From positions 55,341,391-55,405,390 of the forward strand of contig CM054179.1 in the NCBI GenBank assembly GCA_028829895.1: 64,000 nt of DNA, written 5' to 3'. The notes under the pieces are model-generated. The model was not told where the DNA came from. It saw only the letters and a list, made by a program, of their open reading frames with translations, and ran no database searches. The stretch is from Sinotaia quadrata (taxonomy: Eukaryota; Mollusca; Gastropoda; Architaenioglossa; Viviparidae). A program made the position numbers and the translations under genes. This document shows, piece after piece, positions 22,985-35,924 of this stretch (its first letter is position 1; each line of letters begins with the position of its first letter).

Positions 22985-25400
22985 AAATGTAAACTTCTCC
23001 ATGTAAATTTTGTGTTTCTTTAATATGTGTAAAGTTTAGATCCTGCTTTATATCATTCACTGATAAACATAAATTGTAGACAAGAAAAAGGCACATTTGG
23101 ATGAATATTATAGTTCAGAGTTATCAAGAAGATGTAAATATTTTATTTTCTTAAAGTATAAGTGCTGTTTGTAGAATATATGATTTTTGATGTAAGTAAA
23201 TGAGTCTGGTATTAAGAATCAGCTTTTAAAATGTGTAAAATGTCTAAAGCCTTTCTTAAAAATTAAGTCAGTATTAAGTGATAGTATGCCTACTGATTAT
23301 GTTTTGTTAACTGCTTCATTAAAAACTTTTCATATGTGATATATGTTGTGTCTGTCTGGCAAATTTATCTTGAAGTTTTTGCTTCATCTTATTCCACACT
23401 TCTTTCATATATGTAAGTACATAATTTTATGATGTTGTGTTTTAAATTGCTTCAAAGATACACTTACAGATGTTTCAGAAATGACATTCCCATTTTCTGG
23501 AATCTTTCTTCTCCTGTATATTTGTTGACACTGTTTCTTGTGACATAAATATTGTAAGAAAAAAGAAAAAAATCTCTTTTCTCTTTATCAGTACAGTTTA
23601 AGAAAAAATAAAATAATAAAAATATTTTTGATTTTAAAATATTCATGTGTGTGAAAGAAAGATTCTTGCTAAAGTTTCTTGTGTATAATGACAGAACAGT
23701 ATCTATATTAATTATATATTTGAAAAATTAAATATTGAGACTACAGCACACCATCTATACTGGACAAGAACCAGAGCACAAGTTCTGAATGTTTCCATTG
23801 TAGCGTGCTAGAATACACTCCCACCACCACCACCATCACTTTAATTATGCTACCATTGTAGCATGGTAGAATATACTTTTCTCCCATCACTTTAGTTAAT
23901 GCTGTCATGTATACAGGGTATTTTAATCTAACATACTTTTGAATGCACTTCTTTAAAACAAAATCTGTTTTGATATGGACATGACATTTTAAATTATTAG
24001 TATCTAGTAAATGATGGTTGTGTCTTAAAAAATATTTATATATCTATATATTTTTAAACAGATAAATACAACGATACAAAAAACAATTTTTATTGAACAA
24101 GTAAACTTTCTTGAAAATCCAGTACTCTTTAGCTATTGGAGAGCATACCATTAAATAAAATTATCAAAACTCACAAACAGTGTATCAGTGGCTAAAATAC
24201 ACAATGATTTATTAGAAAATTAGATTGAGACACCTTAGGAAAGTGAAGCTTAACAGGAGTTTTTATTCTGTTGACTATGCCATTGTGGAGCCTTAAGAGA
24301 CAATTGATCTATTAACAGCTGCTAGACAAGATCATTTTGATTTGAAAAAATTAATTAAAAACCCATAAAGCATGAAAATGATATTATATGTATGCAGTAA
24401 GTTTCTGTTGTTACCAAACCGCCTGTATTCTGAAATGTAGTCAGTCCATTGTTATGCTTTGCTATTTTAAAAATTACCTGCTTCCTTGTAAGGTTCACTT
24501 CTAAAATTTAATACTTGTTTGAAGAGAGGAATTGATTGTTTAAAATCCTGGTCAGTTTGATTTTCAGTTCTTGCATTATAGATTTTATCATGGATTTATT
24601 ACCTATTGAAAAGTACCTAGAACTAAGTTTCTTGGCTCTCTATTCATTGATGGAATGTTGTAGACTTTATTATATAAACATGGATTTAAACCAGCCATGC
24701 CTCTTGTGACTTTGCTTAATTAACATGTTTATATACAGGCTGTTTTTGCCTGTGTATTAGTTGCTGGAACCATATAGAGTTGCTTTATCTGTTGTATTCA
24801 GCATCCCTGTGGATGTATTTTAACAGGTAGAAAAATGCTGGCCTCATGGAGGTAATTCTCTTAGAGGAAGCAATCCTGACAAGAGCAACACATAATTATT
24901 TTCATTATTCTTGTCAGCATGGAACCCATTGGATGTAGTGATACATTTTCATTATTCTTGTCAGCATGGAATCCATTGGATGTGGTGATACATTTTCATT
25001 ATTCTTGTCAACATGGAACCTATTGGATGTAGTGATACATTTTCTTTCAAATTAAAAAAATCAGGGTTACTGATTGTGTGGTTTGCCTCTTATGCTTTAG
25101 TAATTTTTCATTGCTAAGACTTGCAACAAGGAAAGACATGTAGAAAAGAGTATTTGTATTAAAAAAAAAAAATGTATACTTGACTAAAATAAATCTGTGA
25201 TGTTCTGATTTGAATACTTGTTTCCTACCATATTTTTCCAAGTGCTGTTTTGGCCATACATGCATTTTTATATTGTACTGTTTAATTTTGTTCATTTGTT
25301 GCTCTGCAACAATAACTTATTTTAAGTATATGTAGAAGCAATATTAATATATTTATTTATTCAATTCTGATACAGTTCTGTAATTAAAATAAAATAAATA
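22985..25400 (+). other. Probable PLEKHM2 3' UTR (end uncertain)
   Basis: This AT-rich sequence lies directly after the PLEKHM2 stop and has no coding signal. AATAAA hexamers occur at 23607-23612, 24154-24159, 25388-25393 and 25393-25398, any of which could direct polyadenylation. A 47-bp tandem repeat lies within it. The right limit given is a guess at the last cluster of hexamers. Confidence 0.4.
24896..25045. repeat. 47-bp tandem repeat, ~3 copies
   Basis: The unit begins ATTTTCATTATTCTTGTCAG and continues CATGGAACCCATTGGATGTA. It lies in the probable PLEKHM2 3' UTR. Confidence 0.9.
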
Positions 25401-25619
25401 ATTATTGTTTTTTGTATAAAAGATTTATGGACTTCTGTGATGCAAATACTTTTGCAAGCCTCAGTAGATGCATTATTATATATATGATAGTTTTTGGTTA
25501 TCAGTTGTTTGTGGAGCTGCAAGATAAATGAGTGTGCTCCACCTGTTTCTTGTATGCTTGTAAAAATTGAGCAGTATTTTTGCTGTAATTCTTAATATTT
25601 TTATCTGCTCCCTTGAATT

Positions 25620-25960
25620 TTAATGGATGTATGAGATTGTATTTTCTTTTCAGTATATTGAAATGCTAATTTGAGTTTGATTGGCTGTGTGAGTCTGGAT
25701 TTTGTGGTGACTTTCTTTGAATCTTGAGTTGATTGGACTTTTGTGTGAATATCTTTAAATGCTAACTGCGAAAGATTGAAGATTTTTTGTAAAAACTAAT
25801 TTGAGTTTGATTAAATGTGTAAGATTGGATTTTGTGCATGTCTTTTATTGCTTTCTTGAGTTTGATTGGATATGATAGATGAATTCTTTTATCCTGCAAA
25901 TAAGTTTAAGTGCTAGTTTGAGTTAATGGTTGTGTGGGATATTTTTTTTTAAATGTTCAA
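25620..25960. repeat. Degenerate repeats with TTTGAGTTTGATTGG core
   Basis: Four or five loosely spaced copies of AATTTGAGTTTGATTGGATG-like sequence followed by a GATTGGATTTTGTG block. Period is irregular. Confidence 0.55.
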
Positions 25961-25999
25961 TTAATTGCAGAGTGTTTGTATGTATTAGTGCAATATTAA

Positions 26000-28900
26000 G
26001 TTCTGAAAATGACCTTAAATTTTATTTATCTGCAAGTTTATTTTGTTGTCTTTGATCTTCGTTATTTGGCATCAATATATTGAATGGCATCAAGGGTTAA
26101 AGCTCAAAATGGTGTGCTTTCAATTTCTTTCCTGATGTGTCTTTCAACTCTGGTCAGAATGGACATTTTTATTATGTTTCAGTATTTATAACTATATTTG
26201 CTTCATAATTTGTATATAAAAGGTACTCTTTAAAAAAAAATTAAATGCTTGACCAAATAAATATTTCTATGGTTTAGTTTTATTTTTGACTTCTCCACAA
26301 GTGACATTTCTTTTGTTCTTACGATCTTGTGAGTTTATAAGTAAAGAAAAGTTAGGTGGATGGTTTTAAGTTGATACATATACTAAGCTTCCTTACTCTA
26401 TCCTTTATGAGCAATGTTTCAGCCCTCAATGATAAACACAATTTTTCTTAATAATAATTGAGTTATTTAAGATTTTTTAATAATGTTCCTCTATTAGATG
26501 CCTTAAATAAAGTGCATGATGTTATTTTGTTGATGTAACTGATATTTAAAAATAAAGATGCAGCTTTATGTTAGTTCTGTCTGTAATGAGTAACACAAAA
26601 AGTAATTTGATATTATTTTGTATGTATGTGTGCAAGTAGTTAATATCTGACCAGTAATATAAATTTATTCATAAAACATTTAAATATTTTGTTAGAAACA
26701 TTTCAAGGTGTTTTGTTTTCTTCTCTTTTGCTTTTTATTTTTCTTTTATGTTTATAGTAGGGGAATTTATGACCATCAGTAAAGTAAGACTATTTTCAAT
26801 TGAACTTAATTGTCCAAATAGGCTTTCAACATACGATCAACTCTGTTTAGCATGAAATTGATTTTTTTGTGATAGTGTTATCTAGCATAATGAAATTCTT
26901 CCATATATATTAGAAATAAGATCATTACATTTCCTCTTTTTTCTTTTAGATTTAGTCAGGTTTGTTTTGCTGCATCATACAACTTTGAAATAATAATATT
27001 AAAAGTATAATTAAGTAACTAATTTTGAACTGTCAACTTGTCTGAGAATTGTAGAAGTTAAAAATAATCTACTTCATACTCATTAAGCTAATGAAAAAGA
27101 TGTGATATACACCCTATCTTGTCAACAGCTTTAGGTGTGCAGTATATATTTTAAAAAAAATGCACTGCAGGTTTTGTTTCCTTAGATCTAAGATGTTAAT
27201 TGAATTTGTTTCGTAAGATTTTTTTCTCTTGTGCTAAAACATCACCTCGACTTAATCTATAACAGATTAATAGAATTTAGATAGCTTTAATAACTCCATA
27301 AATTTTCAGCATATTTATCTAACAGTACATTTGTACTTGCATAGTATTTATTCACATTCACCATATACTTTCAACCAACTGTAGATTGTAGGCATGAATT
27401 TTAGAAATCAGAATCTTATTAAACACAAATGATGCTAAGTTCAATCTTTTGAAAAATAAATAACTTAAAGCAGCTGTTGATTCAGTTAAGCAAAAGAATT
27501 CTTTTCTTACATATCTTACAATATACTTTATTTTCATTATCAAACTTTATATTCATTGACATCATCTTTGTCAATCTAGTCTGTATTTATAGTTCAAGGA
27601 AGTCAAAATAATGTTGCTCATAATGAAAACATTTAATGTTTGATTTTAAAAAATATTTAAAAAATAAATTTAAACTGAATTATTATCAACTTAATCTCTT
27701 TGTTAATCTCTTTAAATGCCTATTTTTAAACTAGTAATTTTTAAACATAAATATTACCAAAAAGTATTTGTTAAGAGTTTTGTAAATCTGTTCAAGGTTT
27801 GAATAAACTGATTGACCAGCTAATAATAATAAAATAAAGTGATGTTTAGTGGAATGTAGCTGTCTCCACTTGAAACTGATCATCCTTAATATTAATTTTG
27901 GTGAACATAAATTTTATTCTCATGGAAGAAGTCAAGTCATCAATTGTTACATTATATCCAAAAGCCATCACTCATTTAATCAGTATTACCTTTACTTTCC
28001 TTGTTTATAAAGTTACTTTTTCTTTTACATGCACAACTAGAGGCCAGTCATTATGTAAAATGGAAATACTTTCTTAATATGTTGATTAAGAAATCTGAAG
28101 TTTATAAATTGCTCTTACTCTCTGTATTGGCTTTTGAATACTGGTAAAAATTTTCACGGACTCAGAAATTGATGTAACTTAAATAATAACTTGTATGCCT
28201 TGTATAATTTGGACAAATTTTAAGTTTAATAATTATGAGCAGAAGAACAAAATCACCTTTGCCAGTGCTCATTCTGTATTCCTGATCATTAAATCATTTA
28301 TAATTTCACCGAATATCTGTTATTGACACTTTATATGCTTATGCCGTTGACAGACTCTGAAGTCCCAATAAATGAAAGGCAGTTCATTAACATAGCAAAG
28401 TGTGTGCAGCTTCTGCTTAGAAAAAACTTTACTCTTTTCAGTTATTGCAGATTTGAGCTTTTTTATCTTATGTGAATAGATTAGATAAAATAGTTTTTGA
28501 CATCTACAAGTTTACATTTTCAAGATTTATTTATTATAAGGGTCAAAATTCAGGGTTTATATGAACATGCAATTATTGTCAGTCCTGGAATTGTGCTTAG
28601 ATATGCAGCTTTGAGTGCAATAAAGTACAAATTCTTAAGCAGTAAGATGTTAACAGAAGTTAATATAAAAATACTGGTTCAGATTAAAATGAATATTGTA
28701 TGTGCATTATGTACATAGAAATATAACATTGACAAATTATTTAAAAGTATTTAAACATTTGTTTTGCTTTATGTTTTTATTTTTAGAGATAATAGTTCTA
28801 TGCAGACTTGACAGATAACAATTGAATTATATTATCCATTTCTAATAAATATTATTAGTGTTCTTAAATTAAGACAAAAATAATTTAGAAGCTGATGATT

Positions 28901-29364
28901 TTTATATCACAGTGAAAGTTTATTACAGAGATCTAATCAGGTTAGTTTTGACAGAAAGTTTTGTATGTTTCTTCTTAATGTTTATTTAGATGATTTTCTA
29001 CTGTTGGATTTTGCAGTTTTTATATTGAATTTCGTTTTGTATTTATACTTGTTTTTATTGAAAAAGATTTTATTGCATAAGGCAGATTATTGATTTTATT
29101 GCAAATCTAACTTAATTTTCCTTTACATAACATTTAATTATTAAAATTTAATAATGAGAATTTTTCTGATTTGTGTAAGATTGATTGTGGCTTGAATTAC
29201 ATCAGATTAAATTCTGCTTTTGAGTTGAGTATATATTTGCAAAATAACATAATTTGCATAAAATCAACACTGATACAGTGCATGTGAACTTGTCAGAATG
29301 AATTGAGTTATTGTCCTCATCACTGTTATGCATTTGTATTTCTGTGATTGGTTTCTTCTCCATA
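26000..29364. other. AT-rich intergenic sequence
   Basis: No coding, RNA or repeat structure beyond short A/T runs is visible. The missing last exon of the SLC7A4-like gene was looked for here and in 30,191-37,000 without success. Confidence 0.5.
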
Positions 29365-29372
29365 CTTTAGAC

Positions 29373-30182
29373 CAGTGGTCCCCAACCACCGGGCTGTGGA
29401 CCAGTACCGGTCCGTGGATCAAATGGTACCAGGCCGCCCAATTTTATTTACTGTGGTGTATTTCTCTCGGGTTGTGTGACTTTCTATGGACGAGACTGAG
29501 CCTGAGCATTCATTCTCCCAGTTGGTGCACGATCTACTGTCTTTGCTTTTAAAAGAATTTGAGCGCTACTTCCCAACCATAAAAGACCCACGAACTGGTA
29601 AGGAATGGATCCGTGACCCATTTGTCACAAACCAGTCCAATCTAGCATGTCTGTGCAAGAAGATCAACTGCTGGAGATTGCAAATGACGGCAGCCTTAAA
29701 ATTATGTTCGAGACAACAACTCTGCCTGTGTTCCGGATTAAAGTCATGGCGGAATACCCTGAGATTGCCACCACAGCACTTAAATTCCTATTGCCATTTC
29801 CGACATCCTATCTGTGTGAAGCAGGGTTTTCTGCAGTGACAGCAACCAAAACAAAACAATGGAATAAACTGGACATAAGCAACACACTTCGGGTGTCATT
29901 GTCTCCTATTACCCCGAGATGGAACCATCTCGTTGCAAAGAAACAAGCTCAGGGTTCTCATTGATTTAGCTTTCTAGCACTTTAAAATGTTAAATCACTT
30001 TATATTCATTTTTTGGTGTAACTGTATTTTATTTTGAAGGCACGTTTAAATACAATTAAATTAAAATTATTAAATCAAAACAATCTAAAATATAAACAAT
30101 CAACGTCCCCCACCTCATTGGGCCGTGGTAAACTTATCAAACGCTGACCGGTCCGCGGCGATGAAAAGGTTGGGGACCACTG
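29373..30182 (+). mobile_element. hAT transposon (Buster/ZBED-like), internally deleted
   Basis: The 15-bp terminal inverted repeats are perfect (CAGTGGTCCCCAACC at 29373-29387, its complement at 30168-30182). They are flanked by an exact 8-bp duplication CTTTAGAC (29365-29372 and 30183-30190) with central TA, as in Buster-type hATs. The 810-bp body carries the C-terminal part of a hAT transposase: DPRTGKEWIRDPFV, EDQLLEIANDGSLK, AEYPEIATTALKFLLPFPTS and RVSLSPITPRW, ending with a stop near 29964. One frameshift lies near 29640 and the catalytic N-terminal part is absent. It cannot move on its own. Confidence 0.92.
29486..29964 (+). pseudogene. hAT transposase C-terminal fragment, frameshifted
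   Basis: Two overlapping frames inside the hAT element encode the dimerisation region typical of ZBED5/SCAND3-like transposases. The first frame covers FERYFPTIKDPRTGKEW to DPFVTN; the second starts near 29647 and contains FLLPFPTSYLCEAGFSA. A frame change near 29640 separates them. The high preservation elsewhere suggests a young insertion. Confidence 0.85.
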
Positions 30183-31055
30183 CTTTAGACTGTTACTTTA
30201 GAGGATACAGAAGGTCTCAATGAAGTCAAATGATGGTTTTTGCATAAAGAAGACACAAATATTTAATAAAGGAAGAAACTGTCTGTACCTCTATTAGAAT
30301 CATGGCTAGCTTCACGTAAGATATACTTACAAACTTATTATTATGAATACATGACAGTAACTGTTATAATAATAATAATATTTGCTGTATGTTTGCAGTT
30401 CATTCATTTATGTTACATAATAAATAATCTAAAATCACTACTCTTCTAACAAATCAGTGAAACTACATTTTCAAAGAAATGTTGAAACAATGGGAAAATG
30501 GCACACCACATATGTAAATCAGTATTGTTGGTATAAGACATATATTTATTTGGATAATTAATATATTTGTATAATGACAAGCTTTTGACATAACAAAATT
30601 AAAGTATCACATTTGTTATTATAAATCACAACAGTAACTGTGTTTTGGCAATACATTTGAAGTGAAATTGTCAGTATTGCCATACATAAATAAATTATCA
30701 ACATTTTCAATAACATTTCATTAACAATTCAAAAAGAAACAAAAAGAACATTGCAGACAGTGACAATGGCAAATCAGTATAGAGCCAAGAAAAAATAATT
30801 TATATATATATATATACACTTAAATTTTTAATTTTGTAAACAATCATAGACCTAGTGGTCTGAAAGTATGTCTTTGGTGGCTTTCTTGTTTTTAGTTTAT
30901 TTTTCAGTGCTGCTAATTTATATACATTTTCCACCCACTTACAATTTTTTTCTAATTTATAATCACCATTATATTTCTGCCATCAAAATCTTATAATTGT
31001 AAGCAACACTAAGTACACTTTCGGATTGGAGGCAAAACAGAAGGAGAAGTAGTAA

Positions 31056-31915
31056 TCCCTTTGCATTGACTTGTGTCTGAAAACTGTCTGGAGTTGAAAT
31101 AGAAGAAGTAGTAATCCCTTTGCATTGACTTGTGTCTGAAAACTAAGTGTCTGGAGTTGAAATAGAAGGAAAAGTAGTAATCCCTTTGCATTGACTTGTG
31201 TCTGAAAACTGTCTGGAGTTGAAATAGAAGAAGTAGTAATCCCTTTGCAATGACTTATATCTGAAAACTGTCTGGAGTTGAAGTAGACAAGTAACAATCC
31301 ATCACTGACCATTGACTTGTTGTCTAAAAACTGACTGTCTGGAGTTGAAGTAGACATGTAGCAACCATCACTGACCATTGACTTGTTGTCTGAAAACTGT
31401 CTGGAGTTGAAGTAGACATGTAGCAACCATCACTGACCATTGACTTGTTGTCTAAAAACTGTCTGGAGTTGAAGTAGACACGTAGTAAACCATCACTGAC
31501 CATTGCTTGCCTAAAAACTAACTGTTTGGAGTTGAAGTAGACATGTAGCAACCATCACTGACCATTGACTTGTTGTCTAAAAACTGTCTGGAGTTGAAGT
31601 AGACATGTAGTAAACCATCACTGACCATTGCTTGTCTAAAAACTAACTGTTTGGAGTTGAAGTAGACATGTAGCCACCATCACTGACCATTGGCTTGTTG
31701 TCTAAAAACTGATTGGAGTTGAAGTAGACGTGTAGTAAACCATCACTGACCATTGACTTGTTGTCTAAAAACTGTCTAGAGTTGAAGTAGACATGTAGTA
31801 AACCATCACTGACCATTGACTTGTCTAAAAACTAACTGTTTGGAGTTGAAGTAGACATGTAGCAAACCATCAATGACCATTGACTTATGTCTAAAAACTA
31901 ACTGGAGGTGAATTA
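31056..31915. repeat. ~60-bp minisatellite, ~15 copies, two unit types
   Basis: The left part (to about 31,260) uses CCTTTGCATTGACTTGTGTC units; the right part uses CATCACTGACCATTGACTTG units. Both share CTGTCTGGAGTTGAA. It looks like two expansion phases from one ancestral unit. Open frames across it are repeat artefacts. Confidence 0.93.
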
Positions 31916-32737
31916 GTTAATTATCAAACCATAACTCATTTTATGAGGACCCATATAACTTTATAGACCTCGTGAGAAATTTTTTAATAAATGAATTAAT
32001 ATGTCAATAAATAATATGCCTTAATTATATGATTTTATAACTATTTCAGCTGTTGAAAGAGTTTTTAGTTTTTGTATTTTTATAAAATCATACTGTTTCT
32101 CAGTATATTTCTAATTAAACTGATAGTTTTAAAAAATCTACTCTTTCTAGTCAAGCACTTGTATTTTAATAGCACATAACAGTCAGTCACTGTTTAGGCA
32201 ATACCAAATATATATATATATACAGAATACTTATGAATGAACACACAAACTAGTTTTCTGTAAAAGTACAGAATGTGAACTTGCTGTTTGTGTTCAAAAT
32301 GCAGAATTACTGACCCTGATCAAATTCGTTTATCTGTACAAATGCATATCATTAGAACAATGCAAGCCAGTACAGGCATACTTGTAGACTTGCTGCAAAC
32401 ATTGCTATATAATATAGAGAGATTGTTTCCTGGAAGTGCTCTCTTAAATCATTGTGCAAGTATATAAAATGTTTGCATTCTTAAAAAAGGGAAGAAAGTT
32501 GTAATCAATACAAGAAATATTTAATCTATTTTAATATTTACAAGAAATAGTATTTAATCTACTTACATGGGACTAATATTTCTGTACTTCTAAGTCAACA
32601 CTTGAATTTTCTTTGCACTAATTCTCTTATCTCTTTCAATTTATAGATCTACTGACAAAAGAGAAGTAATTTGCAGACACGCGGACTCCTATGCAAGGTC
32701 CGGAATGAAAAAATAAAAGTACATACAGTGTACACTT

Positions 32738-33030
32738 ACTATGCACAGAGTGTACCGAACCGACTACTAACAACTATAAGTACTATATGCGTTCTCCATC
32801 GGAGACAGAACATAGTGTGTACCGACTACTAACAATTCTATATGTTCTACATTGGAGACAGAACATATAGTGTGTACCGATTACTAACAATTCTATATGT
32901 TCTACATTGGAGACAGAACATATAGTGTGTACCGACTACTAACAATCCTATATGTTCTATATTGGAGACAGAACATATAGTGTGTACCGACTACTAACAA
33001 TCCTGTATGTTCTACATCGGAAACAGAATA
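32738..33030. repeat. 55-bp minisatellite, 5 copies
   Basis: The unit begins ACCGACTACTAACAATTCTA and continues TATGTTCTACATTGGAGACA. Copies are nearly identical. Confidence 0.93.
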
Positions 33031-33377
33031 CTGATGTGCATTACAGGATTTATTCTTTCTCAGAAGAGAGGTGTGACAAAATATATGTACAGTATATATT
33101 TAAAATAAGTATGAACTACCATCAACAATAACCCATTCTTTTACTATATGTAACCACCGAAACATTAATCAGTTTTTACTATTTGTAACACCCGAAACAC
33201 TAACCAGTGGGGGGCTATATATAACACCCTGGTGAGAGGGGAAACAAATCTTTTAGAGATGTCTAAACATAATTGTTTTATAGAGTGAAGTAAAGAGGGT
33301 AGATATTGTTGATAAATACCCTGTGAAAGAAAGTGTAGAAACAAAAACTGTAACCAACTATCTTTTAGACTTTAGAG

Positions 33378-33577
33378 CAGGGGTGCACAAACCGCGGCCC
33401 GAGACAGGGCTCTTTGCGGCCCCCGGAGGACTTTCGGATGTTACCATTATTACGAATGTAAGCACATTATTTCATTATTTGTGGTTTTTTTTTCTACTGA
33501 GCCATCCATTTGGCGGCCCTCCACGCACTATCAGTTGGAAATTTGGCCCTTTGGCCTAAAAAGTATGTGCACCCCTG
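33378..33577. mobile_element. hAT MITE, 200 bp
   Basis: Terminal inverted repeats CAGGGGTGCACAAAC and GTATGTGCACCCCTG differ at one position and are flanked by an exact 8-bp duplication CTTTAGAG (33370-33377 and 33578-33585). The inner sequence is GC-rich (GCGGCCC stretches on both sides) and has no coding capacity. The duplication resembles that of the 810-bp hAT element, suggesting a shared target preference. Confidence 0.9.
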
Positions 33578-34934
33578 CTTTAGAGGAAAACAGGCAGGGT
33601 AGTTGTGTGAATGAAGGAGGTGGATTTATGAGTGAGATAACTTCGCCACTGATTGGAGTACTAGCAATTTACATTTTGGGGGTAGATTTCACTGGAACTG
33701 ACCCTCCAGGTTCGAAGCCAGAAGGAAAAGTAAATAACCAATGACTATATGCAACACCTGAAACACTAACCAAGGAGGACTATATATAACACTAGAAATA
33801 CTAACCATTCAGATGACCTGTCTCGTAAATCTAATCTCAGTTCCCGTAAATCGTCTGCAACGAGACCACTGTCATGTAATCAAGAACACAACTATCATCC
33901 GTTTCCCAGTGAAAATTACAAACATGTTCCAGACATTTACAAAATTTAACAGAAGTGCTTGCGATGTTTGAAGGTAATGTATTTGTAAGATCGGAAATGT
34001 CGGGCCGAATTCATTTGCGTTTACGAGCCTCTTAACCGAGAACGCATCATGGAGTAGGTCTTCAAGCTTTCTGGAACGCGGCTACAGCATTCATTACACG
34101 ATACAGTAAAGACCGGAAATCCAGAAATCTGGGATGGCTCAGTCCCTACCTCCGCCCCCCCACCCCCTTCAAACATGCACCTCAGTGTAAGTTTCCATTT
34201 GCTAGTAAAAATATTTTTCCTTCTCATTTCTTCTCGTTAGCTTTAGTTTGATGCTCTAAGCTCGTCAGATGATCACAACAGCAAACTGATAAAAGACAGA
34301 ACAATTCTCAATACTATTGCAGTATGGCTGGGTAAATAATACAATTGTATCGCCAACCACTGCTAATATACTTTTGCTAATATTGCTGTAAGACAAGAAT
34401 TGACTTTTGTTAAAATTATCTCGATAGGTCATCAACTGATTTAAAATGCCCGCCCCCGCCCCCCCTTTCTCGTTGAAATGTTTCGTATTGATGATGCTTT
34501 ATTTTGCCTAAAATAATGATTTTGTCATCATATTTAAAAACTGTTTCTCATCACAATGTCTGCCCTCATTTATCAAACTATTTAGGATTTTTTTTCTACC
34601 TTGCAATGATATCAGGTCCTAAAAATAAAACTGTGTAAACGTCTTTCAGAGAAAGTCTTTACATACTGCGAGTAAAGTAGCTTATATACAGAACGTTTCT
34701 GCGGAACCGATGATCATTACTTTGCATTTTTTAAAAGTTCTGAATCTTAGAAAGAACTTAAAACTCTTCGTTCTTTTGTAGAGCAACCATCTCGAAGGGC
34801 GCTGCTCTACAACTTTAGCCTTCATCCATGGAGCGTTGCTTAACAATTCTTTTAGAGGCCTTCGACTTTTCGAGGGGGTTGCTGTTCTTTCATCTCACTC
34901 TCCATTGTTGTTAGGGCGTTTTCCGGCAGCGCCG

Positions 34935-34990
34935 CGTCACCGTGGTATTCTACCATTGGACCGTAACCGCTCTGGGTTCGATTCTCCTGG
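34935..34990 (+). repeat. Possible tRNA-derived SINE head
   Basis: GGTTCGATTC at 34975-34984 matches the B-box of tRNA-type Pol III promoters, in a GC-rich patch just before a 48-bp tandem array. No convincing A-box or cloverleaf can be folded by eye, so it is not called a tRNA. Confidence 0.3.
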
Positions 34991-35027
34991 CTGAAGTGCA
35001 TACCGTATATGAAGTAAAGAAGAAAAC

Positions 35028-35172
35028 CTGTAACAAGCCAAAAGTAGCGAATAATTTCATTACAATTCTAAACACCTGCAACAAGCCAAAAGTAGCGAAT
35101 AACTTAATTACAATTCTAAACACCTGTAACAAGCCAAAAGTAGCGAATAACTTCATTACAAATCTAAACACT
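35028..35172. repeat. 48-bp tandem repeat, 3 copies
   Basis: The unit begins CCTGTAACAAGCCAAAAGTA and continues GCGAATAACTTCATTACAAT. Unit length is a multiple of three, so frames stay open on both strands. Confidence 0.95.
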
Positions 35173-35351
35173 TGCCAGCTTGCTCATGAATACCCATATA
35201 CTGTATTTACTGTTGACTTTTTTTCTACGTTTTACTATTTGTTCATTTCAATATCACTGGTGTTTTACTGTTGACTTTTTTTCGGATCCAAAAGTTGATT
35301 GGATTCTATGTTACAATTTAAAGTCCAACAACTACAAGGCGACCCAGGATC

Positions 35352-35484
35352 TAACGAGATTCCTAGGGCTTTAGAACATTTTGTATAGTATTCTTATGAC
35401 GAGATTCCTATGGCTTTAGAATATTTTGTATAGTATTCTTATGACGAGATTCCTATGGCTTTAGAACATTTTGTATAGTATTCT
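35352..35484. repeat. 45-bp tandem repeat, 3 copies
   Basis: The unit contains GACGAGATTCCTATGGCTTT, then AGAACATTTTGTATAGTATT. Confidence 0.93.
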
Positions 35485-35924
35485 GCTGATTTTCAGTCTT
35501 GCCATCTCTTGGCCAAAATTGATATTTATTACGATAGTAATTATTTCAGTGAATCATACAGAATGAAAGCAACGAATATTTAAATCATAATCGGATATTT
35601 AAAGTGTAAATTCTTGAGATTAAATGTTTATTTTATTTACCTGACACACACAGACATTGTTAGAGACATCTATGTTTTATGTCCACTTAGGAACAAAAAG
35701 AGTTCCGTCCACTACATCTGAAATTAACTGTTTTAAGTGCTTAAGATTAATTGTTGTTAATTATTTTTCTGAACATTTGTCTATTTTATTCTTAAATTAT
35801 ATATTTGATCTTGAGTTAGTGGTTGGGGGCTGGAGCCAAGTTAATTAAAGTCAGATCATAAGATCATTTAACAGATGAATCCTCAATCAGTGGTAGCTCA
35901 GATTCAGATCAATATTCATATAAA

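Noticed and set aside
30983..31551. Frames of up to 147 codons on the minus strand
   Set aside because: They are readings of the ~60-bp minisatellite, with peptide repeats following the DNA repeat.
33700..33735. GGTTCGAAGCC as a tRNA B-box
   Set aside because: No A-box at the right distance and no cloverleaf.
34021..34227. Minus-strand 68-codon frame as a possible SLC7A4-like terminal exon
   Set aside because: The peptide has no transmembrane segment or CAT C-terminal motif and no acceptor in the required phase.
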